Assembly (NCBI GenBank): GCA_963698735.1
Contig: CAVOSA010000035.1
Coordinates: 1-64,000 of the forward strand
Length of the DNA: 64,000 nt
Direction of reading: 5' to 3'
Source: RPQJ01 sp963698735
Lineage (GTDB): Bacteria > Pseudomonadota > Gammaproteobacteria > Steroidobacterales > Steroidobacteraceae
The notes beneath the pieces were generated by a model. The model did no database searches and was not told the origin of the DNA. It saw only the letters and a program-made list of their open reading frames with translations. The number at the start of each line of letters is the position of its first letter. Position 1 is the stretch's first letter. Positions 17,101-26,284 of the stretch are shown one piece after another. A program made the position numbers and the translations under genes.

Positions 17101-18333
17101 CTACTTTGTGCGTAGCGCGAGTCGCGCAGGCGACAGCGCCTGCACGGTGATGCCTTCGTCGACGATATCGCAGGGCAACGGTTGCCCCAGGACCAGGGCG
17201 GCCGCCGCGCGCGCCAGCGCCGGAGCCATCTGGATACCGTATCCGCCCTGCCCTGCCAACCAGAAAAAACCGTCCATATCACCGTCGAAACCCGCGACCG
17301 GCGAGCGGTCGGCGACGAAACTGCGCAAGCCCGCCCAGCTGCGACCGACCCGCGCCACCTGCATGGTCGTCACGCGCTCGAAACGATCCACCGCGATGGC
17401 GACGTCTAAATCGTCGGGATACGCATCGCACGGCGGCATGGGATCTTCATTGGCGGGCGACAGCAGGATCTGTCCGGCATCCGGCTTGAAGTAGAACTCT
17501 TCGTCGACGTCGATGACCATGGGCCAGTGCCGGATATCGTGCCCTGCCGGTGCGGGCAGCAGCGCGGCCGTCCTGCGCATGGGTTGCAGGCCGATCGGTC
17601 GCGCGCCCGCCTGTCGCGCCACCTGGTCCGCCCACGCCCCTGTCGAGTTCACAAGCGTCGGGGCTGCGAAGTCTCCCGCACGCGTGCAGACGCGCCAGTT
17701 TCCGTCGGCGCGGTCGAACACGCCATCGGATGCTCCAGTCACCAGTTGCACGCCCGCGCTGCGTCCGAGTCGCAGGTAACCCTGGTGGATCGCGGCGACG
17801 TCCATGTCGTGGCCCGATTCATCGAGGATGGCGCCTGCGATCCAATCGGGCTTGAGGATGGGGCAGTGCGCGCGCGCGGCGGCGGCATCCAGACGCCGCT
17901 GGCTTGCCGCGAAGTCGGCGGCTGACATCATCGAATCGAGCGCGGCGACGCGCGGGGCGTCGGCGACGAACATCGCGCTGCGCGGGGTCAGCAGCGGCGC
18001 ATCGGCGAAGCCCGCGGGCGGGTGCTCGAGGAACGCACGGCTGGCCCGCGTGAGGGCACGCACCGTCGCGTTGCCATAGCTTTCGAAGAACATCGCGGCC
18101 GAGCGGCCGGTCGCGTGCAGGCCGGGCTGCTCTTCCATCTCCAGCAACAGGACACGGCACGTGGTTGCGAGCTCTGCAGCGAGCGACGCTCCGGCCATGC
18201 CGGCACCGAGCACGATGACGTCTGCGTGATTCAATGGGGTCCGATGGACGAAGCCTGCTGGATCTGCCGGCAACGATACTTGGGTTGCATGCCGCCGCCA
18301 ACGACACGGCGGCCGCGGTTCCAGCTCGCTCAA
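17101..18333 (-). CDS. DAO-family FAD-dependent oxidoreductase
   Basis: 410 residues if the TTG at 18333 is used; a later TTG at 18234 gives 377 residues and places the FAD motif (VIVLGAGMAGASLAAEL) at the very N-terminus, as is usual for the family. The C-terminal half carries the DAO signatures RSWAGLRSFVADRSPV and FFWLAGQGGYGIQMAPALA. These enzymes oxidise D-amino acids, sarcosine/glycine or similar amines. No ATG or GTG exists in the N-terminal region. The TTG at 18333 overlaps the preceding stop as TTGA, a pattern also seen at two other junctions here. Probably one operon with the patatin and dehalogenase genes. Confidence 0.8.
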   Translation of the reverse strand: MSELEPRPPCRWRRHATQVSLPADPAGFVHRTPLNHADVIVLGAGMAGASLAAELATTCRVLLLEMEEQPGLHATGRSAAMFFESYGNATVRALTRASRAFLEHPPAGFADAPLLTPRSAMFVADAPRVAALDSMMSAADFAASQRRLDAAAARAHCPILKPDWIAGAILDESGHDMDVAAIHQGYLRLGRSAGVQLVTGASDGVFDRADGNWRVCTRAGDFAAPTLVNSTGAWADQVARQAGARPIGLQPMRRTAALLPAPAGHDIRHWPMVIDVDEEFYFKPDAGQILLSPANEDPMPPCDAYPDDLDVAIAVDRFERVTTMQVARVGRSWAGLRSFVADRSPVAGFDGDMDGFFWLAGQGGYGIQMAPALARAAAALVLGQPLPCDIVDEGITVQALSPARLALRTK

Positions 18334-18984
18334 CCACCCGGGCTGAGCAGGTTCAGGCGCAGAGCCTCATCGACAGTGAGTTCACGGATCCGGTCATGCG
18401 GGATTCTGCCCATCATCGCGGCCAGTTCGGCCCTGACGCCCATCTCGGCCAGGTACTCGACGGCCTGCGCCTCGACCACGGACTGGAACCGGGATTCGTC
18501 TGGCACTTGCACTCGGTTCTCGGCGCGGTGCACGCCGATCGCGGACCCGGGCTCGAGCCCGCGCCTGACCCCGCCAGCGAGCACGAAAGGACAGGCGCTG
18601 TAGCAGGTGCCGGGGCCCGGGCGTGCCGAGTCGTGCGTTCGCGCGCCGACACGGGTCTCGAAAGCCATGCTCGCGAAACACGCGCCCCACCTGCATCGCC
18701 GTGACCAGGCTGCCACCCGGCGAATTGAGGTACACGACCGCGCGGACGATCTTCTGCTGCAGGACCAGGTTGACGATGCGCGAAGTGGCGCCGGCATCGA
18801 TCGGGCCGTCGAGGTAGATCAGCCAGCGTCCGTCGCCGGGCGATCGGGCTGCGTAACCCGGTGCGACGGCGACGACCTGCAGCGAGGTCGGGAACTCCGC
18901 GGCGACGGCCGGACCCGGCGCGACCAGCGCCAACAGCAGGCATGCGATGCCGCGCACGACGGATCTCTGCAGGCCTCGCATCAT
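18330..18984 (-). pseudogene. Frameshifted periplasmic ClpP/crotonase-fold protein
   Basis: The first 120 residues (signal peptide, then WLIYLDGPIDAGATSRIV and VVYLNSPGGSLVTAMQVGR) are in one frame. The rest (CYSACPFVLAGGVRRGLEPGSAIGVH, then a helical C-terminus) is in another. The junction lies near 18655-18668, where GGCTTTCGAG read as GGCTTCGAG would give a continuous 217-residue protein; the total of 655 bases is one more than a multiple of three. The family resembles predicted periplasmic ClpP-like proteins (COG3904). The SPGGS loop and the SAC segment would supply the oxyanion hole and nucleophile. The start ATG at 18984 overlaps the patatin stop (ATGA). Confidence 0.72.
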
Positions 18985-20207
18985 CGCGGCGGTCCCCGCG
19001 TCCACGGCTCCGGGGATTGCGCAAGTGCATAGCCACGTTCGAACAGCGCCTGCATGTACTCCCGGTCGAACAGCTCGTCGGAGTCGTGGTCGAAATCGTC
19101 GGGAATGCTCGCCAGGTTGAACCCAAGGTCGTCGCTGTGCGACTGCGCGTAAAGCTGCACCGCCTCACCCAGGCCGCGCGTCCGCAGCAGGGATGTCATC
19201 GATCGCGTCAGGATCGGGGAGACCCGCGGCTCGACCTCCTTCCATTGTGGCCTCGCCTCCTCCGTATCGCGACTCATGCCGTCCACCGATGACCGCATGG
19301 CCGTGAGTCGCGGACGCGCCCGGCCATTGCGGATGACGTACACCTGCGGCTTACCCTGCACGCGCAAGCGCTCTGCGATGCGCTTCCAGTCGAGCCCGCC
19401 ATGGTCCAGGAAAAGTTGCGACGTGACGCCGCCATCGACGTGCAATTCGTCGTATCTCCTGCCTTCGGCTTCGACGTCGAGCAGCACCGGCGGGAAGACG
19501 CCCGGAATCGAGGACGACGCAAGCACGAGATCGCCGATCAGCTGGCGCGCGTCGGGAGCGCCACTCGCAGCAATCCGCGTCAGGTCCCAGACGACGGGAC
19601 GCGCTGCGTCGAGGTTCGTCGTGCCAATCAGGAGCCGGCGGCCCTTGCGCCCCTCGGCCGCGATTTTCGCGATCTCCTGGTCGCCCAGGTACTGGTCGAT
19701 GAGGCGGCGAAACGGCGCGGAATCGTAGACCGCGCCTCCCGACACTGCGTCGCGCACGCCGCGTTCCGCAACGAGGTCCCGCGAGGAATGCGTCGTGTAC
19801 ACGTCGCGCAGGCTGTCGTCGTAGTCGGGCCCGAGGAAAGCGAAAACGGCGATGATTGCGCCCGTGCTGACGCCCGTGACCAGTTGGAATTCGGGCCGCG
19901 TGCCCGACTGGGTCCAGCCGACAAGCAGTCCGGCGCCGAACGCACCGCGATCACCACCGCTCGAGATCAGCAGGTAGTCGTGCGGGCGGTCCATGATCCC
20001 GCGACAGCAGGCATCGAGCTGTTCGTCGGACAGGTCGACCCATTCGCGCAGGCCGCGTAACGGATCGTCGCCCCAATAGCGGACATTCGCCGGCATGCCG
20101 GGGAGCGTGGCCTGGTCGGCGAGTTGGGCCGGCAGCGGATGTCGCAGCGGTGCACTCGCACAGCCTTGCAGCAGGATGGCAAGGGCGCCCAGCGCCAACG
20201 CGGCCAT
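18981..20207 (-). CDS. Patatin-like phospholipase lipoprotein
   Basis: 408 residues with lipobox LLQGC (Cys16). The patatin domain shows the oxyanion loop GGDRGAFG (84-91), nucleophile elbow GVSTG (Ser114) and the dyad aspartate in HVDGGV near residue 265. Patatin enzymes are lipid acyl hydrolases using a Ser-Asp dyad; here the protein should be anchored in the outer or inner membrane. It begins a minus-strand operon that continues with the Clp-fold gene (4-base overlap), the FAD oxidase and the dehalogenase. Confidence 0.87.
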   Translation of the reverse strand: MAALALGALAILLQGCASAPLRHPLPAQLADQATLPGMPANVRYWGDDPLRGLREWVDLSDEQLDACCRGIMDRPHDYLLISSGGDRGAFGAGLLVGWTQSGTRPEFQLVTGVSTGAIIAVFAFLGPDYDDSLRDVYTTHSSRDLVAERGVRDAVSGGAVYDSAPFRRLIDQYLGDQEIAKIAAEGRKGRRLLIGTTNLDAARPVVWDLTRIAASGAPDARQLIGDLVLASSSIPGVFPPVLLDVEAEGRRYDELHVDGGVTSQLFLDHGGLDWKRIAERLRVQGKPQVYVIRNGRARPRLTAMRSSVDGMSRDTEEARPQWKEVEPRVSPILTRSMTSLLRTRGLGEAVQLYAQSHSDDLGFNLASIPDDFDHDSDELFDREYMQALFERGYALAQSPEPWTRGPPR

Positions 20208-20362
20208 CCGCGCGGCCCGGCCTGCCGTTCGCGCAATGACTTGGTCAGGCGATTTCAGATGAACCTTCGATCGAGGGAACGGGCTTCATGCCGCGGCCAG
20301 CTGGATTATGCTCCCGGCCGTGCCGGAACCGGCCAGCCACATGCACTGCAGCGCTGGCCGCG

Positions 20363-20797
20363 TCAGCAGCGCTGGCCGGTGGCGGTGCGCAACGCGTCGA
20401 GGTAGTAACCAAGCCGCGTTTCGCCGCTCATGCAGGCCTGCACGGCCCTGATGCCAGCCGTCTCGAAGAGCTCGATCATGTGGCGATCGGCGAGGATGGG
20501 ATTCATCTCGGAGCGCACGCCTTCGTTGAAGATCAGGCTGACGACCTGCCGGAACACCTGGTTGCGGTCGGTCTCGGCATGGCGTTGCGTCAGCCGGCAG
20601 ATTTCATCGGTCGCCCCGATCGCGAACCAGAGCAGCCAGAGCCGTCCGGAGTCTGAACGCTCCACCAGGCCGGGATCTTCGCTGGCGGCCAGCGTGCGCT
20701 CGGACTCGAGCAACTCGGCCAGCGCAAACAGGGCCGGGTCGCGGTCTTCGGCCTTGGGTGCGGGCGGAAGCTTGCGGGTTCTTGTAGTGTCGTCCAT
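20363..20797 (-). CDS. Hypothetical cytoplasmic protein
   Basis: A protein of about 144 residues beginning MDDTTRTRKLPPAP. It has no signal peptide or membrane helix and is mostly helical and acidic, with segments LFALAELLESERTLAAS, WLLWFAIGATDEICRLTQRH and ETAGIRAVQACMSGETRLGYY. I do not recognise a domain. The open frame continues 14 codons upstream, but the ATG at 20797 begins where composition becomes protein-like. A 13-bp direct repeat (GCAGCGCTGGCCG at 20348-20360 and 20366-20378) straddles its stop codon. It is divergent from the AraC regulator with a 146-base intergenic region. Confidence 0.6.
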   Translation of the reverse strand: MDDTTRTRKLPPAPKAEDRDPALFALAELLESERTLAASEDPGLVERSDSGRLWLLWFAIGATDEICRLTQRHAETDRNQVFRQVVSLIFNEGVRSEMNPILADRHMIELFETAGIRAVQACMSGETRLGYYLDALRTATGQRC

Positions 20798-20943
20798 GGC
20801 TTGGCACTGTATCGGCGCAAAGCCGCACGCTCTGGTCACCGGGCGGCGTTGTTTGGTCGATCGACTTCAACAGCCGTTGTCTCATGGGATTGTCAAGCCA
20901 GTATTAACGGCCATTTGAGATATCCTGGGTCCATTCGACAGTC

Positions 20944-21942
20944 ATGTGGAATAAACCAACCGCACTGGCAATGACGCTGGCCCCGCTGAAGGAAGTCCTG
21001 CCGCACTACGGCATCGATTTCAACACGTTGGCCAGGCGCGTCGACATCGATCCAGACCTGCTGGCGCGCCCGAATGCCCGTTTTCCTTCCGCGCGTGTCC
21101 AGAAACTGTGGCGGCTCGCGGCGGCGGAAGCCAATGACCCGCTGTTCGGACTGCGCGCCGGCCAACTCGCCCGGCCCGGCATCTTTCACGCGCTCGGCAT
21201 GGGCATCGTCAGCAGCACCAGCGTCCTGGCCGCGTTGCGCAGGATCGAGCGCTACAGCAGCGTAGTCAGCACCAACGGACGCTTCGTTTTGCTCCTGAGT
21301 GACAACCTGGCCAGCCTCGAGACGCGGCGGACCGAATTGACCATCGTGCCTTCGCCGCAGTACTTCGATGCGGCCATCGTGACCATCTGCCGGATTCTCA
21401 GGCTGTGCGCAGGTCCCTCGGCGGTGCCGCTCAAGGTGACACTTCCATATCACGGCACGGCGCCACCCGATTCCTATCGCGAAGCGCTGGGATGCCCGGT
21501 GGAGTTCGATGCTGCGAACGTGGCAATCATCTTCGATGCACAACTCGCCGCGCGGCCGGTGCTCACTGGAAACCCGGAACTCGCCGCCGAGGCCGATCGC
21601 ATGTCGGCCAGGTACATCGAAGGCCTGCTGCCGGATTCGGCCGCAGCTCGCGTGCGCTCACTGCTGCTCAAGGCAATGCCGTCGGGCGATATCGACCAGG
21701 AACAGATCGCGCATGCGCTGCACCAGAGCCCCAGCACCCTGCAGCGCAAGCTGCGCAAGGAAGGCACCAGCTACCAGCAACTGCTCGATGCAACGCGACG
21801 GGAACTGGCGCTCGAGTACCTGCAGGATGGCCGCCAGAGCCTCGCCGACATCACGTTCCTGCTCGGGTTTTCCGACCAGAGCAATTTCACTCGCGCTTTC
21901 CGGCGCTGGACCGGCAAGACGCCGCGGCAGTACCTGAGCTAG
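20944..21942 (+). CDS. AraC-family transcriptional regulator
   Basis: 332 residues. The N-terminal 200 residues match the arabinose-binding-like effector domain of OruR/ArgR-type AraC regulators (PHYGIDFNTLARRVDIDPDLL). The C-terminal 100 residues hold two HTH motifs, ending with the family signature DITFLLGFSDQSNFTRAFRRWTG. Members typically activate catabolic genes for lipids, amino acids or hydrocarbons. No obvious target is adjacent; the divergent hypothetical gene is the closest candidate. The start ATG is well placed by similarity to the family. Confidence 0.87.
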   Translation: MWNKPTALAMTLAPLKEVLPHYGIDFNTLARRVDIDPDLLARPNARFPSARVQKLWRLAAAEANDPLFGLRAGQLARPGIFHALGMGIVSSTSVLAALRRIERYSSVVSTNGRFVLLLSDNLASLETRRTELTIVPSPQYFDAAIVTICRILRLCAGPSAVPLKVTLPYHGTAPPDSYREALGCPVEFDAANVAIIFDAQLAARPVLTGNPELAAEADRMSARYIEGLLPDSAAARVRSLLLKAMPSGDIDQEQIAHALHQSPSTLQRKLRKEGTSYQQLLDATRRELALEYLQDGRQSLADITFLLGFSDQSNFTRAFRRWTGKTPRQYLS

Positions 21943-21992
21943 CCGGGATTGCCCAGGCCCGGTTCCTCGCGGGCCTGCAGCGTCTTTTCGGG

Positions 21993-23000
21993 CTAGAAGC
22001 CGGCGACGCGCTCGAACACCCAGTAGCTCGCCAGCACGCCGATGAAATAGGGCGGCACGCGCCTCATCCATTCCGGGGCCCGGAACTGCATGCGCGCCGT
22101 CAACCTGCGCCCGACCTCGATGACGGCCAGCACAGCCGCGATGAACAGCAGCTGCCCGATCTCGACGCCGACGTTGAAGAACAGCAACGCCAGCGGGATC
22201 GAGTTCTGCGGCAACCCGACTTCGGCGAGTGCGCTGGCGAAACCAAGTCCGTGCAGCAGGCCGAACGTGAAAGCCACGACCCAGGGATAGCGCTGCGTCA
22301 GGCTGGCCCTGCCTTGCCGCAGGTGAATGATCTCCCCGGCGACGAAGACGATGCTGAGCGCAATGAGCGCCTCGACGGGCGGGCCGGGAACGTGGATGAC
22401 CCCCATCGACGCCAGCGCGAGTGTGATGCTGTGCGCGACCGTGAACGCAGTGATGGTTGCGATCAGACGACGCGTGCCGTCCACGATCAGCAGCAGCGCG
22501 AGCACGAACAGCAGGTGATCAAAGCCAAGCAGGATGTGCCCGATGCCGAGGACGGTGTAGGTCTTTACGACCTCGAGATGGCCCGGGCTCGCCGTCACCT
22601 CGAAGCGCGGATCGACCGGCAGCACGCGCCCCAGCTGTTCGGTGCCGTCTGCACGCTCGACTCGCACCAGCACGTCGACACGGCTGCCAGGGAGGTCCGG
22701 GAACGCGACGGCCTTGCCGGCCAGTCCCCCGTCGACCGCGACGCGCCAGCGCAGCACCGTCGCATTGTTCGCGAAACTGCCAACAGGCTTCGTCAGCTGG
22801 CGGGTGCCCTCGGGAAAGACGGGTTTCAATCGCAGCGTGGTATTGGCGTCGAGCGCCGGTACTTTCCAGAGCACGTCGTAGGTCGTGTCGTCGACCTGCT
22901 TGAGTTGCAGGTACGCCGGACGGAACTCGTCCGCGGCGGCGGGCAACGCGACCGCAAGCAGCACCACGAGATAAGAACAGCAGCGCGCCCAGGCGGTCAA
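21993..23000 (-). CDS. HupE/UreJ-family membrane protein
   Basis: 335 residues from a TTG that overlaps the preceding stop (TTGA). A signal peptide (ending ALPAAA) leads to a beta-rich extracytoplasmic domain of about 150 residues (DEFRPAYLQLKQVDDTTYDVLWKV), then six to seven membrane helices. The transmembrane part carries the HupE pattern GIGHILLGFDHLLFVLALLL and GLLHGLGFASALAEVGLP, with His/Asp residues thought to bind nickel or another metal. Coupled expression with a PpiC-type chaperone is a recurrent arrangement. The transported ion is not known. Confidence 0.83.
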   Translation of the reverse strand: MTAWARCCSYLVVLLAVALPAAADEFRPAYLQLKQVDDTTYDVLWKVPALDANTTLRLKPVFPEGTRQLTKPVGSFANNATVLRWRVAVDGGLAGKAVAFPDLPGSRVDVLVRVERADGTEQLGRVLPVDPRFEVTASPGHLEVVKTYTVLGIGHILLGFDHLLFVLALLLIVDGTRRLIATITAFTVAHSITLALASMGVIHVPGPPVEALIALSIVFVAGEIIHLRQGRASLTQRYPWVVAFTFGLLHGLGFASALAEVGLPQNSIPLALLFFNVGVEIGQLLFIAAVLAVIEVGRRLTARMQFRAPEWMRRVPPYFIGVLASYWVFERVAGF

Positions 23001-23836
23001 GGCGACGGGACCTGCGGCAGACTGGCCTGGATTTCCACCTCGTACTGCTTGCGCAGTGCCGCGAGCGCTTCTGCATGCGCGCGCTTGCGCCGCGCGTTCT
23101 CCCATTCTCGCGCGACGACGTCGCGCACGGCGTCGAGCGCCGGCGCTTGCGACGGTTCGATGGCGATGAGGCGAACCAGGTGCTTGCCGAAACCGGAGGT
23201 CACGGGCTCGGACCATTCACCCACCGTCAGGCCCGCGAGCACGTCGGCGAACTCCTTGCCGAAATCGCGCGCCACGAGGTCGAGCGGCACGCGATCCTGG
23301 CGCGCAGGCAACAGCGTCGGCTGGCCAAGGGTCGCTGGGTCGGCGCCGCGTTGCAGCGCGGAGCGCGCCCTGGCGATCGTCGCGTCGACGCCGCCTTCGG
23401 CTCCAAAAAACACCTGCTCGAAACTGACCACCGCGGGCTTGCGGAAAGCCTCTGCGTTGGCGTCCAGGTACGTTTGCAGATCGGCGTCGGTCGGCGGGTT
23501 CTGCGCGATCGATTCCTCGAACATCACGTCGAGCTTCTGGCGGATGCGCCGCTTGATCACCGCATCGTCCCGGTCGAGTCCGAGACTCTTGCCCTCCCGG
23601 TACAGGATTTCGTCGCGAACGTAGGTTTCGACCAGCCCGTTCAGTTCTTCGGGGGTCGGCGGCCGGCTCCAGGTGGCCTGGAACTGCGTGGCGAGCAGGT
23701 CCGCTTGCGCCTGGCTGACGACGATGCGCTTGCCGCCATCGTCATCAGGCGCCACCCGCCCGTAGTAGAGGAACAATGCCAGGCCGAGCAAGAGAAAATG
23801 CAGCAGCGGCTCACGTAGAACACGGCGAAAATTCAA
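22997..23836 (-). CDS. PpiC-type (parvulin-like) peptidyl-prolyl isomerase
   Basis: A protein of about 279 residues. The TTG at 23836 is preferred because it gives NFRRVLREPLLHFLLLGLAL, the standard N-terminus of this group; a TTG at 23869 adds 11 residues. One membrane anchor is followed by a SurA-like N-terminal chaperone region (VETYVRDEILYREGKSLGLDRDD) and a parvulin-like segment (VSFEQVFFG; GEWSEPVTSGFGKHLVRL). It probably assists folding of exported proteins, including the HupE protein encoded immediately downstream with a 4-base overlap. Confidence 0.8.
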   Translation of the reverse strand: MNFRRVLREPLLHFLLLGLALFLYYGRVAPDDDGGKRIVVSQAQADLLATQFQATWSRPPTPEELNGLVETYVRDEILYREGKSLGLDRDDAVIKRRIRQKLDVMFEESIAQNPPTDADLQTYLDANAEAFRKPAVVSFEQVFFGAEGGVDATIARARSALQRGADPATLGQPTLLPARQDRVPLDLVARDFGKEFADVLAGLTVGEWSEPVTSGFGKHLVRLIAIEPSQAPALDAVRDVVAREWENARRKRAHAEALAALRKQYEVEIQASLPQVPSP

Positions 23837-23979
23837 AAAATCACCCGTACCTTGCGGCAATGCAGCCAAAGCGAGGCTGGGCCTGGGGCCCTGCCTCTAA
23901 ACCGCCGCAAGTCTACCGAAATGGACCGCGGTCGCGACCTGTTCCGTGTGCAGGCTGGACTGGCGCCGCGGCCCGGCCA

Positions 23980-24321
23980 TCAGGTGCTGATGGTCTCGTT
24001 ACCCGGCTCGGTTGTACCCGGCGAGACACGGAAACCCTCCATGCCACCTGCCGGACATTCGCCACGCGGAATCGGCGGATGGCCTTCGGGCAGCAACGGG
24101 GGATGGCCCTCCGGCAGGGCCGGTTCGCGCTGGTACACCGGCGGATGCCCGTCGGGAAGTGCCGGATGCCATTCGGGCATCGACTGGTCGACCAGCATCG
24201 GGCCGGCGGACTGCCCGATCGCACGGGCCCCCACCGGCGCGACTTGGCTGTCGAGGCCGCATCCGGCAACCATGATGCCCAAGGCAAGGCTGGTGAACAC
24301 GGTGGCTGCGAGACGCTGCAT
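23980..24321 (-). CDS. Small lipoprotein with GHPP repeats
   Basis: 113 residues. SD GGGAGG sits 8 bases before ATG 24321. The signal has lipobox MVAGC. The mature part holds a degenerate tandem repeat around LPxGHPP (LPDGHPPVYQ, LPEGHPPL, LPEGHPPIP), so His and Pro dominate. I do not recognise a family with a known role. The same LPxGHPxI core recurs once in the TPR protein of the multiheme operon (39108-39740), suggesting a metal- or heme-related motif; that is inference only. Confidence 0.65.
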   Translation of the reverse strand: MQRLAATVFTSLALGIMVAGCGLDSQVAPVGARAIGQSAGPMLVDQSMPEWHPALPDGHPPVYQREPALPEGHPPLLPEGHPPIPRGECPAGGMEGFRVSPGTTEPGNETIST

Positions 24322-24471
24322 CGGATTGCCTCCCGGGAATCCCGGCTTCGAGTATGGCGCCGGCAATGATTTGCCGTCCTCTCGATGAATCGCAAGGAAT
24401 CCGGGCGTGGATTCACGGGCGTCCAGTCGGCGACCTGTCACGGCTGAAAAAGGTCAGCCCGTTCCCTGCGT

Positions 24472-24494
24472 CCGCCGAATCGCGGATTCGGCGG
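24472..24494. promoter_or_regulatory. Perfect 10-bp inverted repeat upstream of a small gene
   Basis: Arms CCGCCGAATC (24472-24481) and GATTCGGCGG (24485-24494) with a 3-base centre GCG. No T-run follows on either strand, so an operator or mRNA hairpin is more likely than a terminator. It lies 43 bases before the candidate small gene at 24538. Confidence 0.45.
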
Positions 24495-24537
24495 TAGTAT
24501 TAACCTTTGGTCCGCATGATCAGGAAGGAGATCGACC

Positions 24538-24684
24538 TTGCTTCTCACTCGTCGGTCGGTGGCCGCACTGACGGCTGGCCTCGTCATGTTCGGCAGCGCC
24601 GCCGGTGCCATCGGACCTGAAACCCGGCAGCAAGCTCAACTGACGGTGCGCTCGCGCAGGGCCCGCCAGGGTTTCACGGCTTGA
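24538..24684 (+). CDS. Candidate small exported peptide (48 aa)
   Basis: A short frame opening with TTG, preceded by AAGGAG at a spacing of about 7 bases, the best ribosome site in this area. The product starts LLLTRRSVAALTAGLVMFGS, a plausible signal peptide with a cleavage site near SAAGA, then about 25 polar residues. Its stop overlaps the TTG of the next gene (TTGA), which implies translational coupling. It has no recognisable homology. It could also be merely a leader for the downstream membrane protein. Confidence 0.4.
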   Translation: MLLTRRSVAALTAGLVMFGSAAGAIGPETRQQAQLTVRSRRARQGFTA

Positions 24685-25244
24685 CGGTCTTCGAGTTCCT
24701 GCTGGCCTTGTACGCGATCGTCGCGGGCCTGGGCGTGTCGCTGCTCGTGCGCAGCGTCGGCCAGATGATCGAGGCCCGCGACCGGGTGCGCCTCTACTGG
24801 GTACACATGTGCTGGATCGCGCTGACGTTCGTCGGGCACGTGGTCAGCTGGTTCACGATCTGGCGCTTCCACGACCACGCGCCCTGGACGGTGCTGCAGG
24901 CGCTGCTGCTGTTGAGCGTGCCGATCCTGCTGTATCTCATCAGCCATCTCGCCGTGCCCGAACTCGAGGATGGCCGCGTCCACGACATGCGCGAGTACTA
25001 CTACCGTCACGCCCGCTGGACGCAGGGCCTGCTGCTCGGAGTGGTGGTCGCCGGCACGCTGTCGCACGTCGTGATCGAGGGTCACGTTGACCTTGCCGGT
25101 GCGCGCGGGATACGCGCCTCGATCGCGCTGATCCTGATTCCGGGCATCGTCAGCACGCGGCCGCGCGTTCATGCGGTGCAGGCCGTGCTGCTGGTGCTGG
25201 TGATGGCTACCGCCGTCGCCTTTGCCGCGATGCCGATCGGCTGA
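24681..25244 (+). CDS. Hypothetical multi-pass membrane protein
   Basis: 187 residues from a TTG start. Five hydrophobic helices are visible (residues about 3-22, 42-62, 68-90, 116-136, and a C-terminal pair around 145-185), with an amphipathic loop VPELEDGRVHDMREYYYRHARW in the middle. No known family was recognised. Only a TTG fits the beginning of the first helix, and it overlaps the stop of the small upstream frame. It is convergent with the phenylalanine hydroxylase gene, 15 bases away. Confidence 0.65.
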   Translation: MTVFEFLLALYAIVAGLGVSLLVRSVGQMIEARDRVRLYWVHMCWIALTFVGHVVSWFTIWRFHDHAPWTVLQALLLLSVPILLYLISHLAVPELEDGRVHDMREYYYRHARWTQGLLLGVVVAGTLSHVVIEGHVDLAGARGIRASIALILIPGIVSTRPRVHAVQAVLLVLVMATAVAFAAMPIG

Positions 25245-25259
25245 AGCCTCCGCACGCAC

Positions 25260-26201
25260 CTAGACCGGCTTCGCGCCCGAGCCGCGCCCGCCGCGCAGTT
25301 CGTATTCCTGCGTGCCGCGGTGATAGATGTGGTCGGTGTCGAGCGCCGCCGTCTTCGCGTACTGGAAGGCGGGAGCGAGCGCTTCATAGATGGGCTCGAA
25401 GCCGCGCTGCTCGGTCAGGTGGAACAGTTCACGGAACGACTCGATCACGAAGTACGTCGCCTGCAGGTCCGAGATCGTGTAATCGGTCCGCATGACTCGA
25501 TCGACGTTGAGATGGATGCGGTTGGGCGAGCGCCCCTCGATCGAAAACACGGTCTCGGTCGGGCCCGAGAGTATGCCGGCGCCGTAGATGCGCAACTGGT
25601 CGTCCTCGAGGATCAGGCCGAACTCCACCGTGTACCAGTAGAGCGCGCTGAGCGCCTTGAGGCGGTTGTACTTGAGCGCCTTCCAGCCCGCGCGGCCGTA
25701 GGCTTCCATGTAACTCGCGAAGATCGGGTCAGTCAGCAACGGCACGTGGCCGAACACGTCGTGAAAGACGTCGGGTTCCTGGATGTAGTCGAACTGTTCG
25801 CGCGAGCGGATGAAGTTACCCGCCGGGAACCGACGGTTGGCAAGATGGTAGTAGAAGACGTGGTCCGGGATCAGCATCGGCACCGGCACGACCGACCAGC
25901 CGGTGAGGCTGCGCAGTTCCTCGCTGATCTCGTTGAAGTCGGGCACGCCACCGCGCCCGAGATCGAGCCGCTCGAGGCCGAGCATGAATTCGCGGCAAGC
26001 GTGGCCCGGCATCAGCTCGATCTGGCGCGCATACAGCTCGTCCCAGATGCGATCTTCGCCGGCTCCGTACTGCCGCTGCGCAGGCTCGAGCCAGTCGTCG
26101 TTGAGGCCCGCGGGCTTCTTCAGCGGGGCAACGAACACCGAGGCCGGCATGGCTGGAATGCTGGAATAGTCGAACGACGACGAGGCAGTGTTCCGTTCCA
26201 T
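25260..26201 (-). CDS. phhA: Phenylalanine 4-monooxygenase
   Basis: A 313-residue pterin-dependent aromatic amino acid hydroxylase converting phenylalanine to tyrosine with tetrahydrobiopterin and O2. The iron-binding pair lies in DVFHDVFGHVPLL (two His five residues apart) and the third ligand Glu in YWYTVEFGL. The length and single-domain form match bacterial enzymes. ATG 26201 is the first ATG before the conserved region and has no good SD. No pterin dehydratase (phhB) is adjacent. The call is very secure. Confidence 0.95.
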   Translation of the reverse strand: MERNTASSSFDYSSIPAMPASVFVAPLKKPAGLNDDWLEPAQRQYGAGEDRIWDELYARQIELMPGHACREFMLGLERLDLGRGGVPDFNEISEELRSLTGWSVVPVPMLIPDHVFYYHLANRRFPAGNFIRSREQFDYIQEPDVFHDVFGHVPLLTDPIFASYMEAYGRAGWKALKYNRLKALSALYWYTVEFGLILEDDQLRIYGAGILSGPTETVFSIEGRSPNRIHLNVDRVMRTDYTISDLQATYFVIESFRELFHLTEQRGFEPIYEALAPAFQYAKTAALDTDHIYHRGTQEYELRGGRGSGAKPV

Positions 26202-26284
26202 GGGAGGCAATGGTCGCGCAAGGGGCCGGATGTTTCCACTGCCCTGCGCATCTGGAAAGTGCGCCGCGTGCTCGGCACGCCATT

